This document shows positions 1 to 7,331 of a stretch of 9,732 nucleotides of DNA, piece after piece. Origin of the DNA: Chloroflexota bacterium (GTDB lineage Bacteria > Chloroflexota > Limnocylindria > QHBO01); NCBI GenBank assembly GCA_005882055.1, contig VBGQ01000066.1, forward strand, positions 1-9,732, given 5' to 3'. Numbering within the stretch: the stretch's first letter is position 1; each line of letters begins with the position of its first letter. A program made the position numbers and the translations under genes. Under the pieces are notes generated by a model that saw nothing but the letters and a program-made list of their open reading frames with translations, was not told the DNA's origin and did not search any database.

Positions 1-570
<570 letters not shown>

Positions 571-593
571 CCGCGGAAGCCGCGCTTCATCCG

Positions 594-1427
594 GTGGCCC
601 TCGTCCTCCAGGCCGCGTTCATCGGTCTGGTCCAGGGCCTCACTGAGTTCATCCCCGTCAGCTCGTCCGCGCACCTGATCGTGGTGCCGCGCCTGCTCGG
701 TTGGAACGACCCGTTCATCAACTCCAACGCCTTCGACGTGATGCTCCACATGGGCACCCTCGTCGCGTTGCTGATCTACTTCTGGACCGATCTGGTCGGC
801 CTGCTCCTGGCCTGGCTGGCCTCCATCCGGGACCGATCGATCGGCCAAGACCCCCAGCGCCGGCTGGCGTGGCTCATCTTCATCTCGATGCTCCCCGGAG
901 CGGTGCTTGGCGCGGTGGGGGAGAGCTTCTTCGATACCTTCTTCCGTGAGCACAGCCTGCTCTTCATCGCGGCCCTGCTCGCCGTTGGCGCGACGATCCT
1001 GTGGCTGGCTGAGTGGCTCGGCAGCCGGCGCCGCCAGCTCGGCGACCTGCGCACAGCCGATGCCGTCGGCATCGGCGTGGCCCAGGCGCTGGCCCTCTTC
1101 CCGGGGATCAGCCGCTCGGGGATCACCATCTCGGCGGGCCTCTTCGCCGGCCTCACCCGCGAGGCGGCGGCCCGCTTCTCCTTCCTGATGGCCACGCCCA
1201 TCATCGCCGGCGCGGGCATCTGGAAGGCGAGAGAGCTGCTCGGTGGCGGATTGCCTGGCAGCGACCTCGTCCCCTTGGCCGCCGGCTTCGTCGCTGCCCT
1301 GGTCGCGGGGTTGCTGGCCATCGCGTTCCTGCTGGCGTACCTGCGTCGCCGCAGCACGGCGCTCTTCATCGGGTACCGATACGTTCTCGCCGCTGGCCTC
1401 GTCGCCTTTGTCCTGCTCGGCCACTGA
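594..1427 (+). CDS. uppP: Undecaprenyl-diphosphatase (bacitracin resistance protein)
   Basis: A 277-residue polytopic membrane protein, the normal size for UppP/BacA. The enzyme removes a phosphate from undecaprenyl diphosphate to recycle the lipid carrier for peptidoglycan and other wall polymers, and its overproduction gives bacitracin tolerance. Both signature motifs are present: QGLTEFIPVSSSAH (residues 14-27, with Glu18, the serine cluster and His27) and PGISRSG (170-176, with Arg174). These are the conserved catalytic and phosphate-binding positions of the family. Several hydrophobic helices fill the rest, ending at ~260-275. The GTG at 594 is chosen because the family starts just before 'LLQAIILGIVQGLTEF', and this start leaves only the expected short lead. 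There is no good Shine-Dalgarno sequence; GGAAG at 575-579 is too far away. A small GAAGC/GCTTC hairpin (576-588) sits between hppA and this start, so coupling to hppA translation is possible. Confidence 0.95.
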   Translation: MALVLQAAFIGLVQGLTEFIPVSSSAHLIVVPRLLGWNDPFINSNAFDVMLHMGTLVALLIYFWTDLVGLLLAWLASIRDRSIGQDPQRRLAWLIFISMLPGAVLGAVGESFFDTFFREHSLLFIAALLAVGATILWLAEWLGSRRRQLGDLRTADAVGIGVAQALALFPGISRSGITISAGLFAGLTREAAARFSFLMATPIIAGAGIWKARELLGGGLPGSDLVPLAAGFVAALVAGLLAIAFLLAYLRRRSTALFIGYRYVLAAGLVAFVLLGH

Positions 1428-1443
1428 CGGAGCGCTCGCGGCT

Positions 1444-1472
1444 TTGACACGTGCAGGGGGCGGCCCTACAAT
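1444..1472 (+). promoter_or_regulatory. Consensus sigma-70-type promoter ahead of greA
   Basis: TTGACA at 1444-1449 is a perfect -35 box. A spacer of exactly 17 bp separates it from TACAAT at 1467-1472, which has one mismatch to TATAAT. Transcription would start around 1479-1480, leaving a leader of about 205 nt before greA. It lies 16 bp after the uppP stop codon and stands out in very GC-rich DNA. No competing promoter was seen between here and greA. Confidence 0.75.
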
Positions 1473-1543
1473 CGCGCGGCGCTCGGACCGACCGCAAGGC
1501 ACGGCGAGCGATCCAGATCCTGGCCACAGGCAGGGTAAGGCCA

Positions 1544-1592
1544 GCTTCAGGACGCCATCGGTTTCGGTGGCAGAGCCTGGAGCGTTTTTTGT
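1544..1592 (+). terminator. Intrinsic terminator/attenuator in the greA leader
   Basis: An outer stem (1544-1551 with 1576-1583, eight pairs including one G-U) encloses a small internal loop and an inner stem. The inner stem (1554-1560 with 1565-1571) has seven pairs, one of them G-U, closed by a GTTT loop. One base after the outer stem comes T6 (1585-1590), then GTT, which is the layout of a rho-independent terminator. It lies downstream of the promoter at 1444-1472 and upstream of greA. It would therefore stop uppP read-through and also cut off most new greA transcripts at about 110 nt unless it is overridden. Confidence 0.7.
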
Positions 1593-1593
1593 T

Positions 1594-1689
1594 ATGAAAG
1601 CCGGCCGAGCCGTCGCGCATCCCCACCCGACGGCGCCACATCCGCCCACGCCGGTCACGGCCGCACCAACAGGGGAGAGACGATCATGA
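1594..1689 (+). CDS. Possible leader peptide overlapping greA (speculative)
   Basis: A 31-codon frame starts with ATG three bases after the terminator's T-run. It ends in a TGA that overlaps the greA ATG (ATGA, 1686-1689). The predicted peptide is rich in His and Pro (four His and eight Pro, including PHPPTP) and resembles nothing I recognise. A GGAG at 1579-1582 lies 11 nt upstream, inside the 3' arm of the terminator hairpin, so its translation could respond to that fold. Random frames of this length are common in GC-rich DNA, and greA has its own strong ribosome site. The support is the ATGA overlap and the position only. Confidence 0.22.
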   Translation: MKAGRAVAHPHPTAPHPPTPVTAAPTGERRS

Positions 1690-2147
1690 ACAACAAGCCC
1701 GTCTACCTGACCGCCGAGGGACTCGAGAAGCTCAAGAGCGAGCTCCAGCACCTCATCACGTCCGAGCGCCCGCGCGTCGCGGCGCGCATCCACGACGCGA
1801 AGATGGATGGCGACACCACCGAGAACGCCGAGTACGAGGACGCCAAGCAGGAGCAGTCATTCCTCGAGGGACGCATCGCGACGCTCGAGGCGCAGCTCAA
1901 GAACGCGCAGGTCATCGCGCACTCCAACGGCGACCGCGTCGGCATTGGCTCCACGGTGGTCATCCGCGGAACAGACGGGGAGGATCGGTTCACGATCGTT
2001 GGATCCGCAGAGGCAGCGCCTCGCGAGGGCCGGATCAGCAACGAGTCACCGGTCGGCGCTGCCCTGATGGGTCGGCGCAAGGGAGACAAGGTCACCGTAC
2101 TGGCGCCCGCCGGCTCCATCGTCTACACGGTCGTCTCGGTCGGCTAA
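1686..2147 (+). CDS. greA: Transcription elongation factor GreA
   Basis: A 153-residue protein matching GreA in length and both domains. GreA enters the secondary channel of RNA polymerase and stimulates cleavage of the 3' RNA end in backtracked complexes, so that elongation resumes. Residues ~1-75 form the antiparallel coiled coil. Its tip carries DGDTTENAEYEDA (41-53), with the acidic pair Asp43 and Glu46 that helps coordinate the catalytic Mg2+. Residues ~80-153 form the FKBP-like domain, with the conserved GRISNESPVGAALMGRRKGD (115-134). AGGGGAG at 1671-1677 is a strong Shine-Dalgarno 8 nt before the ATG, which fixes the start. Expression probably depends on the promoter at 1444-1472 and on passing the terminator at 1544-1592. 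lysS follows 18 nt after the stop. Confidence 0.96.
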   Translation: MNNKPVYLTAEGLEKLKSELQHLITSERPRVAARIHDAKMDGDTTENAEYEDAKQEQSFLEGRIATLEAQLKNAQVIAHSNGDRVGIGSTVVIRGTDGEDRFTIVGSAEAAPREGRISNESPVGAALMGRRKGDKVTVLAPAGSIVYTVVSVG

Positions 2148-2166
2148 GCGAGACGCGAGCGTCTCG
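2132..2166 (+). promoter_or_regulatory. Alternative hairpins across the greA/lysS junction
   Basis: CGAGACG at 2149-2155 is perfectly complementary to two identical copies of CGTCTCG, one at 2132-2138 (end of greA) and one at 2160-2166. Only one pairing can form at a time. The right-hand hairpin has a 4-nt loop and includes the first G of the lysS GTG start. The left-hand one has a 10-nt loop that spans the greA stop codon. No Shine-Dalgarno is visible for lysS. A ribosome finishing greA would melt the middle arm, so translational coupling is a reasonable inference. Confidence 0.45.
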
Positions 2167-3764
2167 TGTACTGGGCTGACGAGCTCGCGGCGCGCGTCTC
2201 GGGCCCGCAGGTCGTCAACGACAGCAAGACACCCTCCGGCACCATCCACGTCGGTTCGCTGCGCGGCCCGGTGACCCTCGACGTCATCGCCCGCGCGCTC
2301 CGCGATCGTGGCCTGCAGGCGTCTGTCCTGTACGGGATCGACGACCTCGATCCCATGGACACTCAGTCCGTGCTGAGTGGTGACGCGGTGGAACGCGCCC
2401 TTGGCGTGCCGCTCGCGCACGTCCCGGACCCGGCGGACGACGGCCACGCCTCGTACGCCCGCCACTTCGCGAGCCTCTTCGTCGACACCTTTGAGCAGCT
2501 CGGGATCACCCCCGACCGCTACTACTGGATGAGCGAGGTGTACGCCAGCGGAGAAATGGACCGATACGTCCGCAGCGCCCTGGAACGAGCGCAGGAGATC
2601 CGCGACATCTATCGCGAGGTGAGTGGCGTCGAACGACCTCCGGGCTGGCTGCCGATCCACGTCATATGCCCGACCTGTGGCCGCATCGGGACAACGTTGG
2701 CGAGCGATTGGGACGGCGAAACGGTCGCCTTCTCGTGTCTGCCGGACCTGGTGGAATGGGCGCGCGGCTGCGGCACGACCGGACGTCTCGCGCCCTTCCG
2801 CGGCGCCGGGAAGATGCCGTTCAACGTGGACTGGGCCGCGCGATGGAGCCTGCTGGGAGTGACCATCGAGCCGTGCGGGAAGGATCTCGCGACCGCTGGT
2901 GGCTCACGCGATCGCGCCGATGCGATCGCGCGAAGGGTCTTCGGGCGCGAGCCGCCGATGCGGGTCGACTACGAGTTCCTGAACATTCGCGGCCAGAAGA
3001 TGAGCACGTCGCGCGGTCGCGGGGCCGCGGCGCACGAGATGGCCGATGTGCTTCCAGCAGAACAGCTCCGGCTCCTCTTCCTGCGGCCGCGCCCCAACCA
3101 GGCCATCGAGTTTGACCCGCAGGGGAGCGACGCGATCCCGCGCCTCTTCGACGAGTTCGACCGCCTGGCAGCGGCGGTTGCCGGTCGTGAGTTCCGTGGC
3201 GAGCTGCCGCCCGACTATGACCGGCTCTTCGCCATGAGCCTGAAGGCTGGGGCCGACATCGCGGCGGAGGCCGCCGCGTTCCGTCCGGCGTTCGCGCATC
3301 TCGCCTTCCTGCTCCAGGTGCCCGGCGTGGATGTGGTCGAGAAGGTCGTCGCGGAAAAAGGCGCACCACTCACAGATCGCGAGCAGGCAATCCTCGAGAA
3401 GCGGATCACCGCAGCCCGGGCGTGGCTGGATGAGTACGCACCGGATCGCGCGCGTGTGGCGGTGCACCAGGACCTGCCGTCATCAGCCCGCGAGCTGGGT
3501 GGCGAGCAGCGCGCCTTCCTGGCAGCTCTGGCGGATCACCTGGACGACGACGGAGGTGAGCAGACGCCATGGACCGGCGACCGCCTGCAGTCCGCCGTGT
3601 TCGACGTCGCTCGCGAGCGCAATTTGCCGCCGGCCAGGGCATTTGCCGCGCTCTACGCGGCCTTCCTTGGCCGTCCCAATGGCCCGCGTGCCGGTTGGTT
3701 GCTCGCCTCGCTCGCGCCGGACTTCGTGCGCGAACGCCTGCGAGCCGCCGGCGTACCCGGGTAG
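2166..3764 (+). CDS. lysS: Lysyl-tRNA synthetase, class I
   Basis: A 532-residue class I LysRS, the form typical of archaea and some bacteria and unrelated to the usual class II enzyme. It charges tRNA-Lys with lysine using ATP. The Rossmann fold carries the HIGH-type signature SGTIHVGSLRG (24-34) and the KMSKS-type loop KMSTS (278-282). Between them, Cys168, Cys171, Cys191 and Cys202 look like a zinc-binding knuckle. The region after ~320 is mainly helical and corresponds to the anticodon-binding helical bundle. The greA stop TAA lies in the same frame with six codons between, so the start must fall after 2147; GTG 2166 is the only candidate there and gives the expected N-terminus. There is no Shine-Dalgarno, and a hairpin covers the start (see 2132-2166). 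serS begins 9 nt after its stop. Genomes may carry class I, class II or both; only class I is seen here. Confidence 0.95.
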   Translation: MYWADELAARVSGPQVVNDSKTPSGTIHVGSLRGPVTLDVIARALRDRGLQASVLYGIDDLDPMDTQSVLSGDAVERALGVPLAHVPDPADDGHASYARHFASLFVDTFEQLGITPDRYYWMSEVYASGEMDRYVRSALERAQEIRDIYREVSGVERPPGWLPIHVICPTCGRIGTTLASDWDGETVAFSCLPDLVEWARGCGTTGRLAPFRGAGKMPFNVDWAARWSLLGVTIEPCGKDLATAGGSRDRADAIARRVFGREPPMRVDYEFLNIRGQKMSTSRGRGAAAHEMADVLPAEQLRLLFLRPRPNQAIEFDPQGSDAIPRLFDEFDRLAAAVAGREFRGELPPDYDRLFAMSLKAGADIAAEAAAFRPAFAHLAFLLQVPGVDVVEKVVAEKGAPLTDREQAILEKRITAARAWLDEYAPDRARVAVHQDLPSSARELGGEQRAFLAALADHLDDDGGEQTPWTGDRLQSAVFDVARERNLPPARAFAALYAAFLGRPNGPRAGWLLASLAPDFVRERLRAAGVPG

Positions 3765-3773
3765 GGTTCGGCC

Positions 3774-5045
3774 ATGATCGGCATCGCGCTCATCCGCGAG
3801 GACCCCGAGGCCGTCAAGCGGGCCGTGGCCCGAAAGGGCGAGCCGACGGACGCCGTTGATCGCGTGTTCGAAGCCGATGCACGCCGCAGGGCGATCGAGG
3901 CCGAGGTCAACGAGCTCCGCGCCCAACGCAATGCGGGGAACCGCCAGGTCGGGGAGCTGATGCGCACCGGACAGCGGGACGACGTCGCGGCGCTCAAGAC
4001 ACACATGGCCGAGCTCTCCGCCCAGATCGACGGCCTTGACGCAGAGCTCAGCGAGGTCGAACGCTCACTCGAGCGGGAGATGCTCCTGATCCCCAACCTG
4101 CCGCACGAATCGGTCCCGAATGGAACGGGTCCGGACGACAACCCGCTCGTCCGAGCCTGGGGCGAGCCACGCCCCGCCGACGGGACACCGCCGCACTGGG
4201 AGATCGCGGAGCGCCTGCGGCTCTTCGATCTGGAGCGCGGCGCCAAGGTCGCCGGCAGCGGGTTCATCCTGTACACCGGCGCCGGCGCCAGGCTGCAGCG
4301 CGCCCTCATCGGCCTCATGCTCGAGATGGCGCAGCTGGCAGGCTACTTGGAGCTGTGGACGCCGCTGCTGGTCAATCCCGCCTCCGGGCGCGGCACCGGC
4401 CAGCTGCCGGACAAGGAAGGGCAGATGTACGCCGTCGAGCGCGACGACCTGTACCTGATTCCCACCGCGGAGGTGCCCGTCACCAACGTCTACCGCGATG
4501 AGATCCTCGACGCCGCGGACCTCCCGATCAATCACGCCGCATATACGCCCTGTTTCCGGCGCGAGGCAGGTGCGGCCGGGAAGGACACTCGCGGGCTCCT
4601 GCGCGTCCACCAGTTCGACAAGGTCGAGATGGTGAAGTTCGTCCGCCCCGAGACGAGCTACAACGAGCTCGAGGCCCTCACCGTCAATGCCGAGGCCGTG
4701 CTCCAGGCGCTCGAGCTCCCGTACCGCGTGGTCGAGCGCTGCACCGCGGACGTCGGCTTCGCTCAGGCCAAGGGGTACGACCTGGAGGCCTGGTCCCCTG
4801 GCGTGCAGAAGTGGCTCGAAGTCAGCTCATGCAGCAATTACGCGGACTTCCAGGCGCGCCGCATGAACGTGCGATTCCGTCCCGGCCCGGATACCCCCAC
4901 CGAGCTCGTGCACACCCTGAACGGGTCGGGACTGGGCATGTCGCGGACGTACGCCGCGCTCCTCGAAACGCACCTCCAGCCGGACGGCACGATCCGCGTC
5001 CCTGAGGCCCTGCAGCCGCACTTTGGCGCTGGGAGCATCGGCTAA
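3774..5045 (+). CDS. serS: Seryl-tRNA synthetase
   Basis: A 423-residue class II synthetase of normal length. It activates serine and charges tRNA-Ser, and also charges tRNA-Sec where present. Residues ~30-105 form the long coiled-coil arm that recognises the extra-long variable arm of tRNA-Ser. The catalytic core shows GTGQLPDKEGQMY (207-219) and TAEVPVTN (231-238). Motif 2 is TPCFRREAG (258-266), with GLLRVHQFDKVE (274-285), and motif 3 is GSGLGMSRT (384-392, with Arg391). Motif 3 more often reads GSGLAVGRT, so GMS is a mild variant. The ATG at 3774 follows AGGG (3763-3766, overlapping the lysS stop) by 7 nt, which suggests coupled translation. A cognate tRNA-Ser(UGA) gene lies 1.4 kb downstream on the same strand. 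Confidence 0.97.
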   Translation: MIGIALIREDPEAVKRAVARKGEPTDAVDRVFEADARRRAIEAEVNELRAQRNAGNRQVGELMRTGQRDDVAALKTHMAELSAQIDGLDAELSEVERSLEREMLLIPNLPHESVPNGTGPDDNPLVRAWGEPRPADGTPPHWEIAERLRLFDLERGAKVAGSGFILYTGAGARLQRALIGLMLEMAQLAGYLELWTPLLVNPASGRGTGQLPDKEGQMYAVERDDLYLIPTAEVPVTNVYRDEILDAADLPINHAAYTPCFRREAGAAGKDTRGLLRVHQFDKVEMVKFVRPETSYNELEALTVNAEAVLQALELPYRVVERCTADVGFAQAKGYDLEAWSPGVQKWLEVSSCSNYADFQARRMNVRFRPGPDTPTELVHTLNGSGLGMSRTYAALLETHLQPDGTIRVPEALQPHFGAGSIG

Positions 5046-5054
5046 GGCCGCGTG

Positions 5055-6410
5055 ATGGTTGTCGAGGAAGCGCAGGACGCGCTCATCTTCCGGGTGACAG
5101 GCGACCGGCTGACCCTTGTCGGAGGCAGCGGTCGTGGAGTCGGTTGGAGCGGTGTCGTGGATCTGCCGCTCGAGGGCGAGCCGCACGCGTCACGCGCGAC
5201 CAAGCGGGGTCTGCCGGTCCAGATAGCGGGCGAGGATCCGGTTCGCGTGGTCGGCCCGTACTGGAACAGCCAGGCGGTGCTCGTCCCCGTCGGCAGCGAG
5301 CACCTCGTAGTCTTCGGCGGTCTCGAGTCGCCCGACCCATCCGCCTACCTCAACGCGGCCGCTGAGCTCGTCGCCGAGCTACAGCAGGTCTCGCCGGCCA
5401 AGCTGCTGGCCGATGAGCTGGAGGTCGTCCACGCCATTCGCGACCTCATGGACTACCGGCCGGAAGAGCTGGTCGCGACCGCTCGCCACATCGCAACGAA
5501 GGCGGCGGAGCCGCTCTCCTGCGAGGTCGGTGCGGTACTCGTCTACCAGGGCCAGGACCTCGTGGCGGAGGTCGTCACCCGCGACTGGCCGGCCGTGCTC
5601 GACCCGACAGCCATCCGCGACACCCTGGCTGGCATCTTCCAGCGGGCGAGTACCGGCCCCCTGTTGGAAGCCGAGCTGGAAGCCGCCGCCGATGACGCGC
5701 TCGGCCGCGAGCAGGGCCTGGTGGCTCGCTTCGCCGTACCGATCGGCCGCCCTGAGCCGTTTGGCGTGCTGGTCGTCGCGCACGCCGCGACCCGCCCGCG
5801 CGGCTTCACCAATCTTTGCCAGCGCATCGGTGCAGCCCTTGCGGAGGCGGCCGAGCCGTTGCTGATCCAGGCGCGAGCCCGAGAGCAGCTTGCGGCCGAT
5901 CGGGATCGCTTCGCGCGCGAGGCGCACACGGATCCGCTCACGGGGCTGGCGAACCGCTCGGCTTGGGACGAGCTGCTCGAGCTGCACAGCTCGCGCCAGG
6001 ACCGATATCACCGGCCTGTGTCGGTCGTGAGCGCGGATCTCGACGAGCTCAAGACGATCAACGACCGGGAGGGACATCCGGCGGGGGACGCGATGATCAC
6101 CGCCGCCGCGCAAGTCCTGAAGACGAACACGCGAGCCGGGGACGTCGTGGCTCGCGTTGGAGGCGACGAGTTCCTGGTGCTGCTCACCGAGGCGGACCCA
6201 AAGGGGGCGCAACGCTACGTGCGACGCGTTCGGAATGCAATCGGCCGCGCCGCCACCGTCGGCGGTCGCTCGCCGCTACGGATGTCGGTGGGCGCCGCCA
6301 CGGCGCGAAACGACGAATCGCTGGCCGACACTGTCCGGCGGGCGGACCGCGCGATGTACGCCGCCAAGCGACGAGGGCGACGCAGGACTACCGAGCCCAA
6401 GAGCCCATAA
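5055..6410 (+). CDS. GAF-GGDEF diguanylate cyclase
   Basis: A 451-residue soluble signalling protein that should make cyclic di-GMP from two GTP. Residues ~1-95 are a small beta-rich region I cannot name. Residues ~115-270 look like a GAF-type sensor domain, followed by a short helix (~270-290). The GGDEF domain runs from ~291: DPLTGLANR (293-301), DLDELKTIND (328-337, with metal ligand Asp328) and the intact active-site motif GGDEF (369-373). An RxxD inhibitory site, RAGD (360-363), lies exactly five residues upstream, so product feedback inhibition is expected. The C-terminus is short and basic. There is no transmembrane segment. A GTG at 5052 directly precedes the ATG; AAGG at 5044-5047 is 7 nt from the ATG but only 4 nt from the GTG, so ATG 5055 is preferred. 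The gene follows serS by 9 nt and ends 11 nt before a tRNA gene. The GAF ligand is unknown. Confidence 0.93.
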   Translation: MVVEEAQDALIFRVTGDRLTLVGGSGRGVGWSGVVDLPLEGEPHASRATKRGLPVQIAGEDPVRVVGPYWNSQAVLVPVGSEHLVVFGGLESPDPSAYLNAAAELVAELQQVSPAKLLADELEVVHAIRDLMDYRPEELVATARHIATKAAEPLSCEVGAVLVYQGQDLVAEVVTRDWPAVLDPTAIRDTLAGIFQRASTGPLLEAELEAAADDALGREQGLVARFAVPIGRPEPFGVLVVAHAATRPRGFTNLCQRIGAALAEAAEPLLIQARAREQLAADRDRFAREAHTDPLTGLANRSAWDELLELHSSRQDRYHRPVSVVSADLDELKTINDREGHPAGDAMITAAAQVLKTNTRAGDVVARVGGDEFLVLLTEADPKGAQRYVRRVRNAIGRAATVGGRSPLRMSVGAATARNDESLADTVRRADRAMYAAKRRGRRRTTEPKSP

Positions 6411-6421
6411 TTCCGTTCCGC

Positions 6422-6509
6422 GGAGGGGTGGCAGAGCGGACGAATGCGGCGGTCTTGAAAACCGCTGACCCGAAAGGGTTCGTGGGTTCGAATCCCACCC
6501 CCTCCGCCA
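6422..6509 (+). tRNA. tRNA-Ser(UGA), CCA encoded
   Basis: A complete serine tRNA of 88 nt including CCA. The acceptor stem GGAGGGG (6422-6428) pairs with CCCCTCC (6499-6505), followed by discriminator G and an encoded CCA (6507-6509). The anticodon stem GCGGT/ACCGC (6449-6453, 6461-6465) encloses CTTGAAA, with anticodon TGA at 6456-6458. A long variable arm (ACCC-GAAA-GGGT, 6468-6479) is the class II tRNA feature recognised by SerRS. The T arm GTGGG-TTCGAAT-CCCAC spans 6482-6498. It starts 11 nt after the GGDEF gene's stop and is probably processed from a shared transcript. Its 3' part from the first base of the anticodon loop onward (6454-6509) is duplicated at 8151-8206. Confidence 0.97.
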
Positions 6510-6511
6510 GA
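6454..6511 (+). repeat. Left attachment-site repeat (within tRNA-Ser)
   Basis: The left copy of a 58-bp perfect direct repeat. It runs from the first base of the anticodon loop through the CCA end plus two further bases (GA). It forms the 3' part of the intact tRNA-Ser, and identity with 8151-8208 is complete over the whole length. Confidence 0.85.
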
Positions 6512-6521
6512 TTCTGAGCCT

Positions 6522-6623
6522 GCTGGCGACGACGTACAGCGCCTCGTGGCGATCGCCCTGCACCGCCTCGAGGTATCGGCGTGCCTCATCGGGCGACAAG
6601 GACCGGACCTCCCGGCGAGGGAC
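6522..6623 (-). pseudogene. Tyrosine-type integrase remnant
   Basis: On the minus strand about 34 codons read VPRREVRSLSPDEARRYLEA and then VQGDRHEALYVVAS. This closely follows the start of the catalytic domain of phage/ICE tyrosine recombinases, where 'REVRxLTPEEARRFLxAxxGDRLEALYVLAL' is typical just before 'TTGLRxGELLGLRW'. The match stops at 6522, a few bases from the tRNA repeat. Residues further upstream (higher coordinates) do not resemble an integrase in any frame. The N-terminal arm-binding and core-binding domains and the catalytic Arg/His/Tyr part are missing, so the gene is dead. Its position beside the attachment site is where such integrases sit. The match is from memory of the family, not a search. 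Confidence 0.6.
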
Positions 6624-6872
6624 CCGAGGCGCCGCCGCCGGTAGCGGCTCTGCTGAGGAGGCGCTTCGGGTCCTAGCGCACAACGCGCGAGCTCACGGCG
6701 GCGGACCCTGGGTGTAGGCTGCTCGCTGGTCCGCGGCCGATTCTTCGTCCCCCCGAGCATCCGCCGCGGATTCTGCTACCCGGTGGCTCTGTGTAATGCG
6801 CCAGAGTGGTCGGCTAGCCAAGAGAACCAGCGTGTGGTTCACTCAATCGCAAATACCGGAGGCCAGCATCGG
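6624..6872. other. Non-coding stretch inside the element
   Basis: Together with the integrase scrap, 6510-6872 is 363 bases without an intact gene. Two copies of GATTCT (6739-6744, 6769-6774) lie here, and CCGCGG precedes each closely. A possible -10-like TGTAAT (6792-6797) has no convincing -35 at the right distance. The minus-strand frames across this stretch do not resemble known proteins. It looks like eroded element DNA plus the upstream region of the next gene. Confidence 0.4.
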
Positions 6873-7331
6873 ATGAGCGGACGAGCCATCGTGGAACGGT
6901 ATGCGGAGGCGGTCGCGGCCAACGACTCTGCGGTGACGCGTGAGTGCCTGCACCCTGATTACGTCGGACGCTATCCGCAATCCGGCGAGGTGATCCGCGG
7001 AGTCGCGAACCGGATCGCCATCGGCGAGAACTACCCCGGTCAGGAGCAAGCCCCTCTCAGCACCAGCGTGGCAGAGATCCGCGGGCGGGACGACGAGTTC
7101 GTGACGACCCCCTCTTGGAATATCCTCCACCTCGTAGGGTCGGGCGACGAGTTCACCCTGTCGGGCACAATCAACTACCCCAACGGCGAAACTTGGCACG
7201 GGGTCCTGCTCATCACCGTCCGCGACGGCAAGATCTGGCGGGAGACGGACTACTTTGCCCCGCCGTTCGAAGCAGCCTCTTGGCGGGCGCCCTTCGTCGA
7301 GCAGGAGAAGGCTGGAGTAAGCGCTACGTAG
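6873..7331 (+). CDS. SnoaL-like / nuclear transport factor 2 family protein
   Basis: A 152-residue protein with the look of the SnoaL/NTF2-like superfamily. These are small alpha+beta cone-shaped proteins that include polyketide cyclases, ketosteroid-isomerase relatives and many uncharacterised members. The N-terminal helix (AIVERYAEAVAANDS, 5-19) is followed by LHPDYVGRYPQSGEVIRG (26-43). The C-terminal strand reads VRDGKIWRETDYFAPPFEA (116-134), which is typical of this family. No signal peptide or membrane segment is present. The ATG at 6873 is chosen because GGAGG (6858-6862) lies 10 nt upstream and because the family starts with such a helix; an in-frame GTG at 6783 would add 30 unconvincing residues. 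It is cargo of the tRNA-Ser element. The substrate cannot be inferred, and the protein may be non-enzymatic. Confidence 0.8.
   Translation: MSGRAIVERYAEAVAANDSAVTRECLHPDYVGRYPQSGEVIRGVANRIAIGENYPGQEQAPLSTSVAEIRGRDDEFVTTPSWNILHLVGSGDEFTLSGTINYPNGETWHGVLLITVRDGKIWRETDYFAPPFEAASWRAPFVEQEKAGVSAT

Noticed and set aside
1479..1685. T-box or other amino-acid riboswitch controlling the synthetase genes
   Set aside because: The leader precedes greA rather than lysS or serS, and no T-box sequence or specifier-loop structure is recognisable. serS and lysS have only 9 and 18 nt upstream.
6276..6683. Minus-strand frame containing RRGWDSNPRTLSGQRFS, and similar frames at 7871-8369
   Set aside because: These residues are the antisense translation of tRNA-Ser and its duplicate, a well-known source of spurious 'proteins'. 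Only the short integrase-like part of the first frame (6522-6623) is kept, as a pseudogene.
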